The notes below the pieces were generated by a model. That model saw only the letters and a list, made by a program, of their open reading frames with translations. It was not told the origin of the DNA and ran no database searches. Of a DNA stretch of 64,000 nucleotides, positions 40,599-48,377 are shown one piece after another. The stretch's first letter is position 1. Each line of letters starts with the position of its first letter. Position numbers and translations under genes: made by a program. The DNA lies in contig NZ_JACIJG010000005.1 in assembly GCF_014199265.1 (NCBI RefSeq), positions 186,001 to 250,000 on the forward strand. The letters are read 5' to 3'. This DNA comes from Brucella daejeonensis. Its GTDB lineage: Bacteria > Pseudomonadota > Alphaproteobacteria > Rhizobiales > Rhizobiaceae.

Positions 40599-41378
40599 TC
40601 AAAAAGCGCTCTGATACGCGCCGCCATCGATGAGTAGATTCTGTCCGGTTATGAATCCCGAATGCGCGGCGCAAAGAAAGGCACATGCCTGGCCGAATTC
40701 CCTGGGTTGGCCGATCCTGCCTGCCGGAATGGCTGCGGCGCGCTTTGCTGCTTCAGCCTCGGGAGTCGTACCATTTTTCTGGGCGGAGAACGCAAATCCG
40801 TTGCGCAGCCGGTCTGTATCGAAAGCGCCTGGCAGGATGTTATTGATCGTAACATTGGAAGCCGCGACGGTGCGTGCAACGCCTGCGAGAAAAGCCGTCA
40901 GCCCTGCGCGGGCGCCGGATGAAAGATCGAGCCCCGGAATCGGAGCGTAAACAGACGCCGAGGTGACGTTGACGATGCGGCCGAACTTTCGTTCGACCAT
41001 GCCGTCGATGACAGCTTTGATCAGTTCGATTGGCGTGACCATGTTCTGTGTAACGCCTTGCAGGATCGCGTCCCGGTCGAGAACCCGGAAGTCGCGAAAG
41101 GCGGGGCCGGCATTGTTGTTCACAAGAATGTCCGGAGCCGGGCAGGCAGCAAGAAGGGCCTCCTGTCCTTCTGCGGTCGATACATCTGCTGCGACAGGAG
41201 TGACCTTGACGCTGAAGGTTGCCCGGATCGCCTCGGCGGTCTCATCGAGAGTTTCCCGATTCCTGCCGTTCAGGACGATTTCACATCCAGCCTCCGCGAG
41301 CGCTTCGGCGCAGGCTCGCCCGAGTCCTTTGCTTGATGCACATACTATGGCTTTCCGTCCTTCAAGACCCAGATTCAC
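40599..41378 (-). CDS. Divergent SDR-family protein lacking the Tyr/Lys pair
   Basis: 259 residues. The cofactor loop is ASSKGLGRA and the motif NNNAG is present. At the place of YxxxK the sequence is SSGAR (in LDLSSGARAGLTAF), counted 13 residues after the presumed catalytic Ser of VNVTSASV. So Tyr is Ser and Lys is Arg. The C-terminal end with LLIDGGAYQ is normal. The GTG at 41378 has AGGA at good spacing; a TTG six bases further up does not. Activity is uncertain; it may be a non-catalytic or altered SDR. Confidence 0.8.
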   Translation of the reverse strand: MNLGLEGRKAIVCASSKGLGRACAEALAEAGCEIVLNGRNRETLDETAEAIRATFSVKVTPVAADVSTAEGQEALLAACPAPDILVNNNAGPAFRDFRVLDRDAILQGVTQNMVTPIELIKAVIDGMVERKFGRIVNVTSASVYAPIPGLDLSSGARAGLTAFLAGVARTVAASNVTINNILPGAFDTDRLRNGFAFSAQKNGTTPEAEAAKRAAAIPAGRIGQPREFGQACAFLCAAHSGFITGQNLLIDGGAYQSAF

Positions 41379-41404
41379 GATCAATCCTCACAACTTGTTC
41401 AATC

Positions 41405-41480
41405 CTAGTGGTCTGATTCCGACATTTGCATCCCTCTGATACAGGCGTTGAGCAAATGCCGGAATCGAAAAGACCACTAG
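41405..41480. repeat. Palindromic repeat element, copy 1
   Basis: A 76-bp imperfect palindrome. The outer arms are CTAGTGGTCT and AGACCACTAG (perfect), and inner arms pair GATTCC...CATTTGC with GCAAATG..GGAATC. The size and fold resemble the palindromic Bru-RS elements known from Brucella, but identity was not tested. It lies in the intergenic region beside the divergent SDR. Confidence 0.75.
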
Positions 41481-41493
41481 TAAGTTTATGTAT

Positions 41494-41571
41494 CTAGTGG
41501 ATTTTTCGAATTTAACGTTTGAAACAGCGTCTCATTCAGTCGGGATTCAAACGTCAATTTCAATCCACTAG
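41494..41571. repeat. Palindromic repeat element, copy 2
   Basis: A 78-bp imperfect palindrome 13 bases after copy 1. Outer arms CTAGTGGATT and AATCCACTAG are perfect; inner arms AACGTTTGAA and TTCAAACGT pair. It shares the CTAGTGG ends with copy 1 but has a different core, as expected for two members of a repeat family with common termini. Confidence 0.75.
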
Positions 41572-41725
41572 ACACATGCCACCAAGCGAGCGGTGCGATC
41601 AACCGGATTCTGGTTCATGAGCGCATATGTCCACCTCTTCCGGGGCATCGCGAACAATATTCCGTGACTATTACCGGGGATCGTCCGCGCTTTGCATTTG
41701 AATATCCTGACATTAGGCATTGTTA
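41572..41725. other. Spacer between the repeats and the HTH-citrate synthase gene
   Basis: 154 bases with no supportable gene. With the repeats it makes a 347-base gap (41379-41725) between two minus-strand genes. No T-rich terminator was seen. Confidence 0.5.
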
Positions 41726-42871
41726 TTATTCAATAGGGGGAATGAATTCTGCTCTCGGGCGAATGAGCGATCCGCTTTCGGCTTGCTCCAGCGCATGAGC
41801 GAGCCATCCCACAATTCGAGCGAGGGCAAAAAGATAAAGTGGGGCATTCGGTGGCAGATCGTAGATTTCGGCGATTGCAGAGAGAGCAAAATCGACATTG
41901 GGCTTCTCACCGAGAATTTCAGCGGCGTGGTGTTGCAGTTCGAGATATTGGGACGGCAGTTCAAGGTCCGCCAGCAATAGGCTGGCCCGAATATCGCCCG
42001 TTTCCCGATAGAGCAGGTGGCCAAAAGATTGAAGCGGGGTTCCGTGCAGGAGATTTAACCGGATTGCCTCTTCAGCACCGACAAGGCGTGCCCGCTCTAC
42101 TATAGCTGCGGTGGCGGTCGCCGCGCGCCCATGTAGCGGGCCTATCAGTGCGGACAATCCAGACAGTACGGCGGCAGACAGAGGTGCACCTGTGGAAGCG
42201 GTGACGCGTGCTGCGAAAGCTGACGCGTTCAGTTCATGATCGGCGAGTAGTACGAGCGCGCGTCGAATCGTATCCGCTGCATCAGGCCTGTCCCAGGTCT
42301 GCGCAATATGTTCATGCAAGAGCCCCCGTACGGTTTGTGCGCCCAGCACCGTGTCGTGAAAAAGCTGGAGAATATCCCAAGCTTCCCGTTTCAATATGCT
42401 GGGCGACCGGCCCATGCTTGGCAAATCGTTTGCCGCCCGGATGCCGAAGACCTTGAACAAACGCTCCAGCGGATGACCATCGACCGCCTCGCGGTTGTCC
42501 ATTATCTCTAGGTCACGTTCATTCGGCTCGGCCTGCCATAACAGGGCAACCACATCTTCCAGTGTCGCGGTTGGGGAGAGATCCGAGGCGTCATATCCGC
42601 GGTAGAGAAGACGGCCATCCGTAACGGTGGATATTGCCGAGCGCATGATGGGCAGTCCCCAACGGATCGTGTCCGCAGCAACCGCTCTCTCTCTTTTACG
42701 TCCGGGCCGACGCTCCGCCAGCCGATATACATCTTCCGATTTGTAAAGACTGCGCCTTGGATCGTCAGGAAAAGGCTTGGAGCGAACGCGTCCACGACTG
42801 ACATTTGCGTACAATGTTTGCGGCTTTGTCTGAAGAATAGCGAGGGCTTCCTCTGCGGTTAGCCAGTCCAT
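41726..42871 (-). CDS. Citrate synthase-family protein with N-terminal HTH domain
   Basis: 381 residues. The first ~60 residues (WLTAEEALAILQTKPQTLY, then RSLYKSEDVYRLAE) look like an excisionase/MerR-type helix-turn-helix. The rest is a citrate synthase fold with GPLHG (His), SFGHLLYRE (His) and NVDFALSA (catalytic-type Asp). The divergent neighbour at 42960 is a paralogue without the HTH. The combination suggests either a DNA-binding regulator that senses acyl-CoA or citrate, or an enzyme with an extra domain. ATG at 42871 with AAGG upstream. The function is unproven. Confidence 0.85.
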   Translation of the reverse strand: MDWLTAEEALAILQTKPQTLYANVSRGRVRSKPFPDDPRRSLYKSEDVYRLAERRPGRKRERAVAADTIRWGLPIMRSAISTVTDGRLLYRGYDASDLSPTATLEDVVALLWQAEPNERDLEIMDNREAVDGHPLERLFKVFGIRAANDLPSMGRSPSILKREAWDILQLFHDTVLGAQTVRGLLHEHIAQTWDRPDAADTIRRALVLLADHELNASAFAARVTASTGAPLSAAVLSGLSALIGPLHGRAATATAAIVERARLVGAEEAIRLNLLHGTPLQSFGHLLYRETGDIRASLLLADLELPSQYLELQHHAAEILGEKPNVDFALSAIAEIYDLPPNAPLYLFALARIVGWLAHALEQAESGSLIRPRAEFIPPIE

Positions 42872-42896
42872 CCTTGCTCCCTACATTGATCTATTT

Positions 42897-42914
42897 CGTC
42901 AAGATTGACGTCAA
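42897..42914. promoter_or_regulatory. Overlapping palindromes between the divergent citrate synthase genes
   Basis: CGTCAA-GA-TTGACG (42897-42910) is a perfect palindrome, and TTGACGTCAA (42905-42914) is a second one sharing a half-site. Three GTCAA half-sites thus lie in 18 bases, in the 88-base divergent gap and next to TATACT (42916-42921), a possible -10. This is a candidate operator for the HTH protein encoded alongside. Confidence 0.55.
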
Positions 42915-42959
42915 CTATACTTACTCTCAATGTCTCAAGGCAAACAAGGAGAAATCGCT

Positions 42960-44051
42960 ATGAGCAGCGGACTTGAAGATGTGATCGCCGCCGAAACCGT
43001 GTTGTCTGATGTTGATGGCCTTGCGGGGCGGCTGGTCATTCGCGGGCGGTCACTTGACGATCTGGTGCCGCAAAGCCGGGTTGAAGACGGAATCGAGCTT
43101 CTGTGGGACGGCTTTTTCGATGAGCTTCCAAAGGGGGAGGAATTGCAGAAAGCGCTCGGCGAAGCGCGTGTTCAGGTATTCGCACATACTGACGCACTCG
43201 ACGATACGCTGATGGAAATGTCTCCCATCGAGGCGCTGCGCGCATTGATGGCTCGTATCCCGGATGACGACGACCTGACTGTTGCACTGCACTTGATGGC
43301 GGCACCTGCGGTATTCACGACCGCCATCCTGCGTGGGCGCAAGGGCCGGCATCCCATATGTCCTGATCCTTCCCTTCCGCACAGTGTCGATATCCTGCGA
43401 ATGGTCAATGCCAGAATGCCGGATGAGGCTGAGATAGCCGGACTGGATACATATCTTATGGCCGTATCCGATCACGGCCTCAACGCATCGACTTTCGCGG
43501 CACGCGTGGTGGCGTCGACGAGGGCGGGTCTTACTTCTTCCCTTCTGGCCGCGATCAGCGCTCTCAAAGGGCCGCTTCATGGCGGGGCGCCGGGGCCGGT
43601 TCTCGACATGCTGGATGCGATCGGTGTCGCGGAAAACGCTGATAGCTGGCTGGAGGACGCTCTCGCAGACGGTGAAAGGTTGATGGGGTTCGGGCACCGC
43701 ATTTATCGCGTCCGCGATCCGCGGGCGGATGCATTGAAAGGGGCTTTGAAACGAATTGCCGAGATCGGAGGTGGGAACGGGCAACGTATCGAACTGGCCG
43801 AGGCTGTCGAACAGGCCGCTATTGCGCTTTTGAAACGCCACAAGCCGGGACGTTCACTCGAAACCAATGTCGAGTTCTACACAGCGCTCCTGCTTGAGCA
43901 ACTGGGCTTCCCCCGTGAGGCGTTTACCTGTGTTTTTGCCATGGGCCGGACTATGGGCTGGGTGGCTCACTGTCGCGAACAGGTGGCGGCAAACAAGCTG
44001 ATCCGCCCGCAGTCACGTTACATCGGCCCAAAGATCGATCTCGTCGCCTGA
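42960..44051 (+). CDS. Citrate synthase-family protein (no HTH), Asp-to-Glu at the active site
   Basis: 363 residues. The citrate synthase fold is shown by GPLHGGAPGPV (first catalytic His) and GFGHRIYRVRDPRA (second His). At the third catalytic position, NVDxxSG in the family, it reads NVEFYTA: the Asp is Glu and the following SG is missing. The ATG at 42960 has AAGGAG eight bases upstream. It diverges from the HTH paralogue. It is shorter than the main GltA (about 430 residues) and may act on another acyl-CoA or be partly regulatory. Confidence 0.85.
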   Translation: MSSGLEDVIAAETVLSDVDGLAGRLVIRGRSLDDLVPQSRVEDGIELLWDGFFDELPKGEELQKALGEARVQVFAHTDALDDTLMEMSPIEALRALMARIPDDDDLTVALHLMAAPAVFTTAILRGRKGRHPICPDPSLPHSVDILRMVNARMPDEAEIAGLDTYLMAVSDHGLNASTFAARVVASTRAGLTSSLLAAISALKGPLHGGAPGPVLDMLDAIGVAENADSWLEDALADGERLMGFGHRIYRVRDPRADALKGALKRIAEIGGGNGQRIELAEAVEQAAIALLKRHKPGRSLETNVEFYTALLLEQLGFPREAFTCVFAMGRTMGWVAHCREQVAANKLIRPQSRYIGPKIDLVA

Positions 44052-44089
44052 TCGGCTCATGAACTGGCGACGGTTGCGGAGCACGGGCA

Positions 44090-44107
44090 TCGTCATACGC
44101 CTGTGAC
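44090..44107 (+). promoter_or_regulatory. Pho box upstream of the plcP-agt pair
   Basis: TCGTCAT-ACGC-CTGTGAC matches the 7-4-7 direct repeat of PhoB sites (CTGTCAT-N4-CTGTCAC) at 11 of 14 positions. It lies 54 bases upstream of the plcP-like start, a normal distance for PhoB activation. Confidence 0.65.
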
Positions 44108-44161
44108 AAGAATCGGGTTTTCTGCGCTCAAATTCGGGTTGCCATTGAGAGGGACAACCAA

Positions 44162-45025
44162 ATGAGCACAGATAACCCGCAAACCAGGAAATTCCGAACC
44201 CTGTTCATTTCGGATGTGCACCTTGGTTCCAAAGCGGCGCAGGCCGACCTGCTTCTCGATTTCTTGCGTGTTCACGAGGCTGAGACGATCTATCTGGTCG
44301 GCGATATCGTGGACGGCTGGCGGCTGCGCCGTAACTGGCACTGGCCACAGGAACATAACGATGTGGTGCAGAAGCTGCTTCGCAAGAGCCGCAAGGGTGC
44401 CAACATTATCTATATTGCCGGTAATCACGACGAGATTCTGCGGAATTTTCAAGGTACGCATTTCGGTGGAATTGAAGTGATGAACCGGGCGATCCACGAA
44501 ACCGCGGATGGACGCAAATTCCTTGTCATTCACGGCGACCAGTTTGACGTCGTCGTGCGCAACGCCCGTTTCATCGCCTATTTGGGTGACTGGGCCTATG
44601 ATACCGCCATCTGGATAAACACGGTTATGAACCGCGTGCGCTCGTTCTTGGGTCTGCGGTACTGGTCGTTCTCGGCCTGGGCGAAGTTTCGAGTAAAGAA
44701 AGCCGTGAATTTCATCGGCCAGTTCGAGAATGTAGTGTCGGAAGAAGCGCAGCGTATCGGTGTCAATGGCGTTATCTGCGGCCATATTCACCATGCCACT
44801 ATCGAGAATATGAACGGTGTCGAGTACATCAACACCGGCGATTGGGTTGAAAGCTGCACCGCCGTCATCGAGCATTTCGATGGACGGATGGAATTAATCG
44901 AATGGACCGAGCGCCTGGACCGTCGACCGGTTGGCCCGATTCATCCCGGCGAGGACGAACAGGTGAAGGGCAGGGTCATTCGGTTGCCCCGCCCCGTTCG
45001 GGAACTGGCGAAAATCGGCCGATGA
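44162..45025 (+). CDS. plcP: PlcP-like phospholipase C (calcineurin-type metallophosphoesterase)
   Basis: 287 residues. Metal motifs are FISDVHLGS (Asp18/His20), LVGDIVDGW, IAGNHDEIL, VIHGDQFD and GHIHH. The fold is that of LpxH, and such genes are often labelled UDP-2,3-diacylglucosamine diphosphatase. In Sinorhizobium the same type, PlcP, is an intracellular phospholipase C that frees diacylglycerol from phospholipids during phosphate starvation. Three points favour PlcP: the downstream glycosyltransferase overlapping by four bases, the upstream Pho box and the 287-residue length. LpxH activity is the alternative. Confidence 0.78.
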   Translation: MSTDNPQTRKFRTLFISDVHLGSKAAQADLLLDFLRVHEAETIYLVGDIVDGWRLRRNWHWPQEHNDVVQKLLRKSRKGANIIYIAGNHDEILRNFQGTHFGGIEVMNRAIHETADGRKFLVIHGDQFDVVVRNARFIAYLGDWAYDTAIWINTVMNRVRSFLGLRYWSFSAWAKFRVKKAVNFIGQFENVVSEEAQRIGVNGVICGHIHHATIENMNGVEYINTGDWVESCTAVIEHFDGRMELIEWTERLDRRPVGPIHPGEDEQVKGRVIRLPRPVRELAKIGR

Positions 45026-46083
45026 AAAAAATCGTCATCGTTACCGATGCCTGGCACCCTCAGGTCAATGGCGTGGTGCGGACGCTGACCAAATGCCGTG
45101 ACCTGATGACCGCTCGCGGATACGACATGATCGTCATTTCGCCGCTCGACTACCGATCGGTCCCGTGCCCGACCTATCCTGAAATACGGCTGGCGCTGAC
45201 GACGCCCGGTGCTTTCAGGTGGCGGCTGGCGGCGTTGAAGCCGGATTATGTGCATATCGCGACCGAGGGGCCTCTCGGTTTCATGGCCCGGCGCGCTTGC
45301 CTGAAGATGGGCTGGTCCTTCACAACGAGTTTCCATACGCGCTTTCCCGAATATCTCGCGGAGCGTTTTCCTGTCCCTCCGAGCTGGAGCTACGCTTTTC
45401 TGAGGCGATTCCATAATGCGGCACTGCATACGCTCGTGCCGACCCAATCGATTCTCGATGATCTCAAGGCGCGCGGTTTTACGCGTCTCGACTTATGGAC
45501 CCGTGGTGTGGACAGGACGCTTTTCCACCCACGCCCGGACGTGACGAAGGACTTGCCGCAGCCCGTGTTCATTTGCGTTGGACGCGTCGCAGCGGAAAAG
45601 AACCTTCCGGCCTTTCTGGAGCTTGATCTTCCTGGCACGAAACTGGTCGTGGGCGATGGCCCATCTCTGGATGAGCTGAAAGCGCGTTTTCCTGACGCAC
45701 TGTTTGTGGGCAAAAGGGAAGGTGAGGCGCTGGCAAGCACCTATGCAACGGCCGACGTGTTCGTTTTTCCAAGCCGGACGGATACGTTCGGTCTTGTACT
45801 TCTTGAGGCAATATCGTCCGGCTTGCCTGTTGCAGCCTATCCGGTGCCCGGATCGCGGGATGTGGTCGGAGCGACCGGAGCGGGGGTGCTTTCCGAGGAC
45901 TTGCGGACGGCATGTCTGGCGGCGCTTGAAATGGGACCATTCGAACCTGGAGAGGTGTTGAAGCCATTTACCTGGGATGCTTGCGCGGACATTTTTGAAG
46001 ATGCCCTCGCGCCGATTCATGGAACCGGCAATGAGAGCTATCAACGCCTGTCTCATCCCCAGACGGCTGCTTCAGGCGGATAA
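45022..46083 (+). CDS. agt: Agt-like GT4 glycosyltransferase (glycolipid synthesis)
   Basis: 353 residues; GT-B fold. N-terminal VTDAWHPQVNGVVRTL and HIATEGPLGFMARR, then C-terminal FICVGRVAAEKNLPAFLE and the EX7E-type donor site PSRTDTFGLVLLEAISSGLP. It resembles enzymes that glycosylate diacylglycerol in rhizobia, including Agt of Agrobacterium, which makes glucosyl and glucuronosyl diacylglycerol under phosphate limitation. The start overlaps the plcP-like gene (ATGA). Donor sugar is not deducible. Its 3' end overlaps the epimerase gene tail-to-tail by 31 bases. Confidence 0.8.
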   Translation: MKKIVIVTDAWHPQVNGVVRTLTKCRDLMTARGYDMIVISPLDYRSVPCPTYPEIRLALTTPGAFRWRLAALKPDYVHIATEGPLGFMARRACLKMGWSFTTSFHTRFPEYLAERFPVPPSWSYAFLRRFHNAALHTLVPTQSILDDLKARGFTRLDLWTRGVDRTLFHPRPDVTKDLPQPVFICVGRVAAEKNLPAFLELDLPGTKLVVGDGPSLDELKARFPDALFVGKREGEALASTYATADVFVFPSRTDTFGLVLLEAISSGLPVAAYPVPGSRDVVGATGAGVLSEDLRTACLAALEMGPFEPGEVLKPFTWDACADIFEDALAPIHGTGNESYQRLSHPQTAASGG

Positions 46084-47033
46084 ACCAGAGCGCCGTCATA
46101 ACGCAGGCCGGGGTCGCGGTCGCGCGCAAGGAGCAATGGGCCATCGAGATCGACCACGCTGGCTTTCTGGGCGAGAAGAACGGCGGGCGCCATCCCGAGA
46201 GACGTGCCGACCATGCAACCAACCATGATCTGCAAACCAAGGTCGATGGCCTTATCACGCATGACGAGGCCTTCGGTCAGGCCGCCTGCCTTATCGAGCT
46301 TGATGTTCACGGCATCGTAACGTTTGGCGAGTTCTTCCAGGCCGACCGATGTGTGAACGCTTTCGTCGGCACAGATGGTGACGGGGCGCTCCATTTCACC
46401 AAGAATGTGATCCTTGTCGACCGGTAGGGGCTGTTCGATCAAGACGACGCCTGCGTCTGCCGCAGCCCGTATGTTTTCAGCAATGTTGTCTGCCGTCCAG
46501 CCTTCATTCGCATCGATGATGATACGGCTGTTTGGCGCGGCTTTGGCAACGGCCCGGATTTTCTCGATATCGTCATCGCCTCCCATCTTTGCCTTGATGA
46601 GCGGATAATGGGCGACTTTCGCCGTAGATTCCGCCATTTCTGAAGGTGTTCCCAGCGATACGGTGATAGCCGTCTCCAGCGGCCGCGCAGGCGTTCCGAG
46701 CATATGGGCGACACTCCCGCCGGACTGTTTGGCTTCCAGGTCCCAGAAGGCGCAATCTACCGCGTTGCGGGCGGCTCCGGCTGGCATCAGCTTCTGGATA
46801 TCCTGTCTTCCGGCGCCATGTTCGATAGCGGCGCGCGCTGCCTCGATCTGTGCGACGACGCTTTCGATGCTCTCTCCGTAACGCGCATAAGGGACGCACT
46901 CGCCCCGTCCCTCAAGAGAACCGTTGCCGATCACACACACCACGACGGCAGCTTCCGTCTTGGAGCCTCTGGAGATTGTGAATTTTCCGGCGATGGGATA
47001 GCGTTCGACAATGATATTCAAGGTATTGTGCAT
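46053..47033 (-). CDS. Dipeptide epimerase/N-acetyl-D-glutamate racemase-like (enolase superfamily)
   Basis: 326 residues of the muconate-lactonising subgroup. Catalytic features are all present: KAK in PLIKAKMGG, metal ligands Asp (IIIDANEGW), Glu (VLIEQPLP) and Asp (ICADESVH), and the second Lys in NIKLDKAGGL. Relatives are L-Ala-D/L-Glu epimerase (YcjG) for murein-peptide recycling and DgcA for D-glutamate catabolism. Neighbours do not decide between them. The ATG at 47033 is used; the frame runs open far upstream without homology. It diverges from the MlaE-like gene by 60 bases. Confidence 0.88.
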   Translation of the reverse strand: MHNTLNIIVERYPIAGKFTISRGSKTEAAVVVCVIGNGSLEGRGECVPYARYGESIESVVAQIEAARAAIEHGAGRQDIQKLMPAGAARNAVDCAFWDLEAKQSGGSVAHMLGTPARPLETAITVSLGTPSEMAESTAKVAHYPLIKAKMGGDDDIEKIRAVAKAAPNSRIIIDANEGWTADNIAENIRAAADAGVVLIEQPLPVDKDHILGEMERPVTICADESVHTSVGLEELAKRYDAVNIKLDKAGGLTEGLVMRDKAIDLGLQIMVGCMVGTSLGMAPAVLLAQKASVVDLDGPLLLARDRDPGLRYDGALVYPPEAAVWG

Positions 47034-47093
47034 GGAAGTGCCCTCTGGGACGCAGTATTTCGGTCGCGTGACGACTCGTATATGAGGTAGGCC

Positions 47094-48266
47094 ATGTTGA
47101 CCGACGCCGCCAACAAAGCAAGAGCCGACAATTCTGCGCCGATGATCAAAGTGGCGGAGGAAGAGGGGGTGCGCCGCATCCGATTGAGCGGTCGCTGGGT
47201 ATCCCAAAGCGTCAATCTCGTCGATGACAAGATGCGCGGTCTTGAAAAGGTGAATGGCGGCAAGTCCACCGTCATCGATATTTCTGGGGTTTCCGGTCTC
47301 GATACGGCAGGCGCCTGGCTGATCGAACGGATGCGTCAGCGGCTGGCTGCGGGGGGCGTCGATGCGCATCTTGACGGCGTACGCGAGGCCTGGCTTCCTC
47401 TCATGGAGGAAGTTGGAGGAGCCGTCGAACGCACTCTGGACATTCCGCGCCGCAGGAAGCCTTTCTTTTTGGTTTCCTTCCTCGCGGCCCTTGGAGGAGG
47501 AGTTATCTCCATGGGCAACGATTTCAAGATGGCGATGCATATTCTCGGTGCAACCATTCGTGGAGCCCAGCTGAAATACGGACGCGGCAGCGGCATTCCT
47601 TTCGCGGCCATCGTCACGCAGATGGACCGGATGGGCGTCGGAGCGATTCCGATCATCATCCTGATGTCGACGATCGTCGGTGCAATCATCGCACAGCAGG
47701 GCGCTTTTCAGCTTCGTTATTTCGGTGCGGAAATCTTTGTCGTGGATCTGGTCGGCATTCTGGTTCTGCGCGAACTTGGAGTGCTTTTGACGGCAATCAT
47801 GATTGCCGGCCGTTCGGGCAGCGCGATCACGGCTGAAATCGGCTCCATGAAAATGCGAGAGGAGACCGATGCCTTGACCGTGATCGGTCTCAATCCGGTC
47901 GGTGTGCTGGTTTTTCCTCGCCTTGTGGCGCTTGTGATCGTTTTGCCGCTTCTCACGATAATTTCTGACCTTGCCGCCCTTGTCGGAGCGGGCGGGGTCG
48001 CGTGGTTTTACTCAAATATTTCACCGGGAGCCTTTATCAGTCGCTTGCATGATGCGGTCGCGCTCAATACTTATTTTGCGGGTCTCATCAAGGCGCCTTT
48101 CATGGCCATGATTATCGGAATTCTCGCATCGGTAGAAGGCATGAAGGTTGGCGGAAGCGCAGAATCGCTTGGCCGGCGAGTGACGGCATCAGTCGTGAAA
48201 GCCATTTTTGTCGTTATCGTCGTCGATGGTCTGTTTGCGATGTTCTATGCGGCAATCGATTTTTAG
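47094..48266 (+). CDS. MlaE-family ABC permease with N-terminal STAS domain
   Basis: 390 residues. The first ~120 form a STAS-like domain (IDISGVSGLDTAGAWLIERM), normally a separate protein (MlaB) in E. coli. The rest is the MlaE permease with about five to six helices and the family motif RSGSAITAEIGSMKMREETDAL. It is the inner-membrane core of a retrograde or anterograde phospholipid transporter. The ATPase, MCE-domain and lipoprotein subunits follow in order. Confidence 0.9.
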   Translation: MLTDAANKARADNSAPMIKVAEEEGVRRIRLSGRWVSQSVNLVDDKMRGLEKVNGGKSTVIDISGVSGLDTAGAWLIERMRQRLAAGGVDAHLDGVREAWLPLMEEVGGAVERTLDIPRRRKPFFLVSFLAALGGGVISMGNDFKMAMHILGATIRGAQLKYGRGSGIPFAAIVTQMDRMGVGAIPIIILMSTIVGAIIAQQGAFQLRYFGAEIFVVDLVGILVLRELGVLLTAIMIAGRSGSAITAEIGSMKMREETDALTVIGLNPVGVLVFPRLVALVIVLPLLTIISDLAALVGAGGVAWFYSNISPGAFISRLHDAVALNTYFAGLIKAPFMAMIIGILASVEGMKVGGSAESLGRRVTASVVKAIFVVIVVDGLFAMFYAAIDF

Positions 48267-48377
48267 CAATCACTGATAATCATTGTTTTCAATGGGTTCT
48301 TTGAGACACAGTTGCACAGAAATTTGACCGGACAGCCCTGTTGGGCGGTTCAGTCCGAAGCCAAGCTCGGTTAAAGA

